This document shows positions 6,664 to 8,843 of a DNA stretch of 8,843 bases, piece after piece. Source of the DNA: Bdellovibrionales bacterium (GTDB lineage: Bacteria > Bdellovibrionota > UBA1018); the NCBI GenBank assembly GCA_018968995.1, contig JAGWZD010000060.1, positions 1-8,843 of the forward strand, in the 5' to 3' direction. The notes below the pieces were generated by a model. It made no database searches. It was not told the DNA's origin and was given only the letters and a program-made list of their open reading frames with translations. How positions within the stretch are numbered: the stretch's first letter is position 1; every line of letters starts with the position of its first letter. Made by a program: the position numbers and the translations under genes.

Positions 6664-7385
6664 GCAGGCGGGCCGTTCCATCGCCTGGGAAAGCCACTCA
6701 CCTGCCGCTCATGAATTGCGGCCTCAGGGATCCCTCCTGGAACTTCATGAGCTTCTAAATCTCCACGAGACCAAAGGTGTCGACCCACGAACTTTCTAAA
6801 AATGGTCTCGAGTTCCGCACGAACTTGATGGCCCTCAAGGGCACCAAGAACTCTCGCAATCGCTTCAAAGGTGCTCACAAACCGCGCCTGTGGCTCACGA
6901 CGTAGTCGGTATTCCGACGGTGGCCCTGGGGGAAGAGTCACTCGGATCATTCCCCCTAAAGCCGGCTCTCGTCTGCCAACGCGTCTGGCCTGCCGCCAAC
7001 TTCCATCGGGAACTATTAGCGTAAATTGTTCTGAAGGATTCCGTGCGCGACGTTTCTCGACCCATTTTTCGTCCACCACTTCGGCCGTGGGTTCGGGAAA
7101 AAGTAATAGTGGAGTTCTTCCTTCGCAGAGCAATTCCGAAGAACGAATCCAGGGATCCTCAGACTCTCCTGGTTTAGCTCCGCGCCATAACACCTTGGAG
7201 CCCGGTAAAATCTCACAGGCGAGAAGCCCCGTGTTGGTTGTTGTATTGCCCTCGTAGCGATGAATGATCAGGCGAAGTTCAGAGCGAAGGCCGGCAAAAA
7301 CCGGAAAATCCCGACAAAGACACAAGCTTGGGCGCAGACGGCAGCGTGCGCATCGGGTCTGAAGTTTTTCCGTTAATCGGCTCAT
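6660..7385 (-). CDS. DTW-domain tRNA-uridine aminocarboxypropyltransferase (TapT-like)
   Basis: This 241-residue cytoplasmic protein fits the DTW family, whose studied members (E. coli TapT/YfiP, human DTWD1/2) move the 3-amino-3-carboxypropyl group of S-adenosylmethionine to uridine in tRNA, making acp3U. Four N-terminal cysteines, C12-A-R-C15 and C22-L-C24, form the family's zinc-type site. The H42-R-Y-E-G-N-T-T-T-N-T-G segment follows, then the hallmark motif, here D-G-S-W (127-130) in place of the usual D-x-T-W, and the R-x-x-P/x-Q-x-R-F-V-S-T-F-E-A-I-A segment (163-177). The Thr to Ser change is conservative. The ATG at 7385 is 42 bp behind tRNA-Arg on the same strand with no clear terminator between, so the two may share a transcript. 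The ribosome site is weak. The gene converges on ilvA with a 4-bp stop overlap. Confidence 0.88.
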   Translation of the reverse strand: MSRLTEKLQTRCARCRLRPSLCLCRDFPVFAGLRSELRLIIHRYEGNTTTNTGLLACEILPGSKVLWRGAKPGESEDPWIRSSELLCEGRTPLLLFPEPTAEVVDEKWVEKRRARNPSEQFTLIVPDGSWRQARRVGRREPALGGMIRVTLPPGPPSEYRLRREPQARFVSTFEAIARVLGALEGHQVRAELETIFRKFVGRHLWSRGDLEAHEVPGGIPEAAIHERQVSGFPRRWNGPPA

Positions 7386-7427
7386 GCTGCAATATAAGTC
7401 ATTGAAATTAATTAGAAAAATGAAAGA

Positions 7428-7504
7428 TGGCGACCCCGGAGGGAATCGAACCCCCGACCTGATGCTTAGAAGGCATCTGCTCTATCCAACTGAGCTACGG
7501 GGTC
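7428..7504 (-). tRNA. tRNA-Arg (anticodon UCU), CCA encoded
   Basis: Read on the minus strand, the acceptor stem GACCCCG (from 7504) pairs fully with CGGGGTC, followed by discriminator G and encoded CCA (7430-7428). The D stem is GCTC/GAGC with a 9-base loop. The anticodon stem GATGC/GCATC encloses CTTCTAA with anticodon TCT (7470-7468), which reads AGA. The variable loop AGGTC has U at position 47. The T stem GGGGG/CCCTC has one G-U pair and encloses TTCGATT. The length is 77 nt. The G discriminator agrees with E. coli tRNA-Arg(UCU). Confidence 0.97.
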
Positions 7505-7567
7505 GCACCTCTTCTGGGTAGCACAACACGGTTCGATTGATCCAGAGCATGGTACACTAAAGCAAGC

Positions 7568-7831
7568 ATGGCCCCTGTCTACGAATACTCCTGCGAACTC
7601 TGTCAGCACCGCTTTGAGGAACGCGTCTCTAGCCACGAATCAGCTGCCCCGGCCTGTCCGAAGTGCGGAAAAAACGCCGCTAAAAAGCAAATCTCACGCT
7701 TTGCGGTCGGGGGACAGGGTGACTTACGCGAGGGGACAATGCATGGTTGTCACGGCCCGTGGGACTCAGGCGGGGACTCGGGTGGGGGATCAGGCCATGA
7801 AGGGCATGGCGGCTGTGGGCCCTGCCACTAA
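7568..7831 (+). CDS. FmdB-type zinc-ribbon protein with Gly/His/Cys tail
   Basis: This 87-residue protein begins with the family pattern M-x-P-x-Y-E-Y-x-C-x-x-C: Cys9 and Cys12 pair with Cys30 and Cys33 (A-C-P-K-C-G) to make a single zinc ribbon. FmdB-like proteins are widespread putative regulators with little direct functional work. The second half (residues 47-87) is unusual in composition: Gly-rich, with Cys61, His62, His77, His80, Cys83, Cys86 and His87 able to hold a second metal ion. The ATG at 7568 starts right at the conserved N-terminus; the ribosome site is weak. It diverges from tRNA-Arg across 63 bp. Its last 42 bases overlap the 3' end of the trehalose-phosphatase gene on the other strand. 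Confidence 0.85.
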   Translation: MAPVYEYSCELCQHRFEERVSSHESAAPACPKCGKNAAKKQISRFAVGGQGDLREGTMHGCHGPWDSGGDSGGGSGHEGHGGCGPCH

Positions 7832-8596
7832 CGCCAGAAAAACTTCCAACAAACGGTCCACTTCGCTTTGCTCCGAAACAAACCACTCTGCGGCCGAAGG
7901 TGCAGATGGGCCCACCCGAATCCCCATGAACCTCTCACCGCGGGCCTTCACAAAAACGTCTTCATCCGTATCCTCGTCCCCCAGGTAAACCAGATGCCTG
8001 GCATGGGCCGACTCTAAAAGCCTCAAAGCAGCGTCCCCTTTGTCGCTCAATCCCCGAGGCACCAGGCTTAAACTCTCTATTCCAGGAACCAAGCGAAAGC
8101 CTCCCCGATCTAAAGCCATTTGCTGGATCATCTGAGAGGCCTTTTTTGCTGTTATTAAATCTAGTCCTCTCCAGTGAAAAGTGATCGATAGCTTTTTATT
8201 TTCAATCACTGATCGAGGAAGATCGCGGACAATCGATAAACAATCGAGAGCGCTCAAAAATGCGCTCACTGCGAGGATAGCTCGTTCAGATTGTTCACGA
8301 GAAACACCATCATTTTCTTCGACTAGCTCTGCTCCATGATTTCCCACGAGCGCTAAACGATCTAAGCCATGAAGCCTCTTTTTTAAGTCTGAAAGCTCTC
8401 TCCCGGAAACCACTCCCACCGGAAGGAACTGACTCAACCGAGACACAAGCGCACGCGTCAATGGCTTGAGCTGCACCTCGTTTCGATTCGGGGACAAAGC
8501 CGCAAGCGTGCCATCGAAATCAAAAATCACCATGGGTCGGTGCAGGAAAAACTGACGCGTATAAGACAAGCCCAATGACGAAAGGACGTCCCTCAT
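7790..8596 (-). CDS. otsB: Trehalose-6-phosphate phosphatase
   Basis: This HAD-superfamily hydrolase removes phosphate from trehalose 6-phosphate, the last step of trehalose synthesis by the OtsA-OtsB route. From the ATG at 8596 it has 268 residues, close to E. coli OtsB (266). HAD motifs are complete: nucleophile and acid D26 and D28 in D-F-D-G-T-L, motif II V-S-G-R (63-66), family motif G-N-H-G (85-88), Lys186 in S-D-K-G, and the metal-binding G-D-E-D-T-D-E-D (206-213). The E-N-K-K-L-S-I-T-F-H-W-R block (132-143) is typical of the cap domain. The frame stays open to 8686, but that start lies inside tRNA-Leu and is rejected. A TTG at 8614 with GGAA upstream is a possible alternative. The last 11 residues extend past the usual end and overlap the fmdB-like gene. 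No otsA is visible. Confidence 0.9.
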   Translation of the reverse strand: MRDVLSSLGLSYTRQFFLHRPMVIFDFDGTLAALSPNRNEVQLKPLTRALVSRLSQFLPVGVVSGRELSDLKKRLHGLDRLALVGNHGAELVEENDGVSREQSERAILAVSAFLSALDCLSIVRDLPRSVIENKKLSITFHWRGLDLITAKKASQMIQQMALDRGGFRLVPGIESLSLVPRGLSDKGDAALRLLESAHARHLVYLGDEDTDEDVFVKARGERFMGIRVGPSAPSAAEWFVSEQSEVDRLLEVFLALVAGPTAAMPFMA

Positions 8597-8644
8597 CCCA
8601 GACGAGACAAGCAAAAAAAGTTCCGAAACAATTAAACTGATTTT

Positions 8645-8729
8645 TGGTGCTCTCGGACAGACTCGAACTGTCACGCCTTTCGGCACTGGTTCCTAAGACC
8701 AGCGTGTCTACCAATTCCACCACGAGAGC
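8645..8729 (-). tRNA. tRNA-Leu (anticodon UAG), CCA encoded
   Basis: On the minus strand GCTCTCG (from 8729) pairs fully with CGAGAGC, then discriminator A and encoded CCA (8647-8645). The anticodon stem CTGGT/ACCAG encloses CTTAGGA with anticodon TAG (8695-8693), which reads CUA/CUN leucine codons. A long variable arm (about TGCCGAAAGGCGT) marks it as class II. The T arm is GACAG-TTCGAGT-CTGTC. The length is 85 nt. otsB follows 48 bp downstream on the same strand. Confidence 0.97.
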
Positions 8730-8752
8730 TTAGATCTGGATTCTCTCCATTC

Positions 8753-8784
8753 ATTTAACACAGACCAGGAATTGCTCCAGTCAA
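8753..8784 (-). promoter_or_regulatory. Candidate promoter for tRNA-Leu
   Basis: On the minus strand TTGACT (8784-8779) matches the -35 consensus at five of six bases. The best -10 candidate, TTAAAT (8758-8753), matches at four of six, but the 20-bp spacer is longer than ideal. Transcription would begin about 17 bp before the tRNA. Confidence 0.35.
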
Positions 8785-8789
8785 AATAC

Positions 8790-8843
8790 TTAGGCCGCGT
8801 CTGAGCCCCTTCCCGAGGATGCCATCCGGGCCAACTCCAACTC
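8790..8843 (-). CDS. Possible C-terminal end of a gene entering from the right edge
   Basis: On the minus strand one frame is open from the window edge for 17 codons and ends at a TAA (8792-8790). It reads as a charged, helix-like stretch (E-L-E-L-A-R-M-A) followed by a small polar tail ending D-A-A. This looks like a normal protein C-terminus, and the tRNA-Leu promoter candidate begins directly after it. The stretch is too short to identify or to be sure it is coding. Confidence 0.35.
   Translation of the reverse strand, partial: ELELARMASSGRGSDAA

Noticed and set aside
6871..7257. Open frame of 128 codons on the plus strand
   Set aside because: It is the antisense shadow of the DTW-domain gene, Ser/Arg-rich with no family signal.
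7614..7988. Open frame of 124 codons on the plus strand
   Set aside because: It overlaps the zinc-ribbon gene in another frame and then runs antisense to otsB.
8604..8625. GTTTCGGAAC followed by seven T on the minus strand as an intrinsic terminator after tRNA-Leu
   Set aside because: The stem has only three strong pairs plus a wobble, too weak for a terminator, and the T run lies just before otsB.
8597..8686. Longer otsB start at 8686
   Set aside because: The extra codons lie across tRNA-Leu (8645-8729); the first sensible ATG outside the tRNA is at 8596.
1..8843. CRISPR arrays, insertion sequences, integrase or phage genes, toxin-antitoxin pairs next to the three tRNAs
   Set aside because: Looked for because tRNA genes are common integration sites, but all flanks are accounted for by housekeeping genes and no repeated tRNA 3' end was seen.

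Overview
The window is an 8.8-kb piece of ordinary, densely packed bacterial chromosome, judged by eye to be slightly more than half G+C. It holds nine protein genes, eight complete and one cut by the left edge, plus a possible 17-codon gene tail at the right edge and three tRNA genes. I saw no insertion sequence, phage gene, CRISPR array, rRNA or replication origin. The organism cannot be named from sequence alone. Diderm features (an exported protein with a classic signal peptide, 3' CCA encoded in all three tRNAs) fit a Gram-negative bacterium. The style of the first exported protein leads me to suspect Bdellovibrionota or another former deltaproteobacterial group, but that is an impression.

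Layout. At 1-456 (minus) is the start of an exported protein of unknown function. It diverges from a tRNA-Lys(CUU) gene at 551-626. From 731 to 6663 all genes point right: a DoxX-like membrane protein, a three-gene ABC transport module (fused double permease, ATPase, and a separate small protein made of the domain that usually forms the ATPase tail), a tandem universal stress protein, and threonine ammonia-lyase with an ACT domain. From 6660 to 7504 the minus strand carries tRNA-Arg(UCU) followed by a DTW-domain tRNA-modifying enzyme. A small FmdB-type zinc-ribbon gene (7568-7831, plus) runs tail-to-tail into trehalose-6-phosphate phosphatase (7790-8596, minus). That gene lies behind tRNA-Leu(UAG) and a possible gene end at the right edge.

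How the parts fit. The strongest functional unit is 1240-4360, an importer-type ABC system of the nitrate/sulfonate/taurine class with no substrate-binding protein in the window, so its substrate is unknown. The DoxX gene upstream and the stress-protein gene downstream may share its transcript, but spacing alone does not prove it. The DTW enzyme is expected to place acp3U at U47 of tRNAs, and both the Lys and Arg tRNAs here have a five-base variable loop with U at that position. The trehalose phosphatase has no synthase partner in view.

I found no clearly new multi-gene system. The points most worth a second look are the split ABC ATPase regulatory domain, a 20-bp near-perfect palindrome that buries the start codon of the stress-protein gene, and the 42-bp tail overlap between the zinc-ribbon and trehalose-phosphatase genes.
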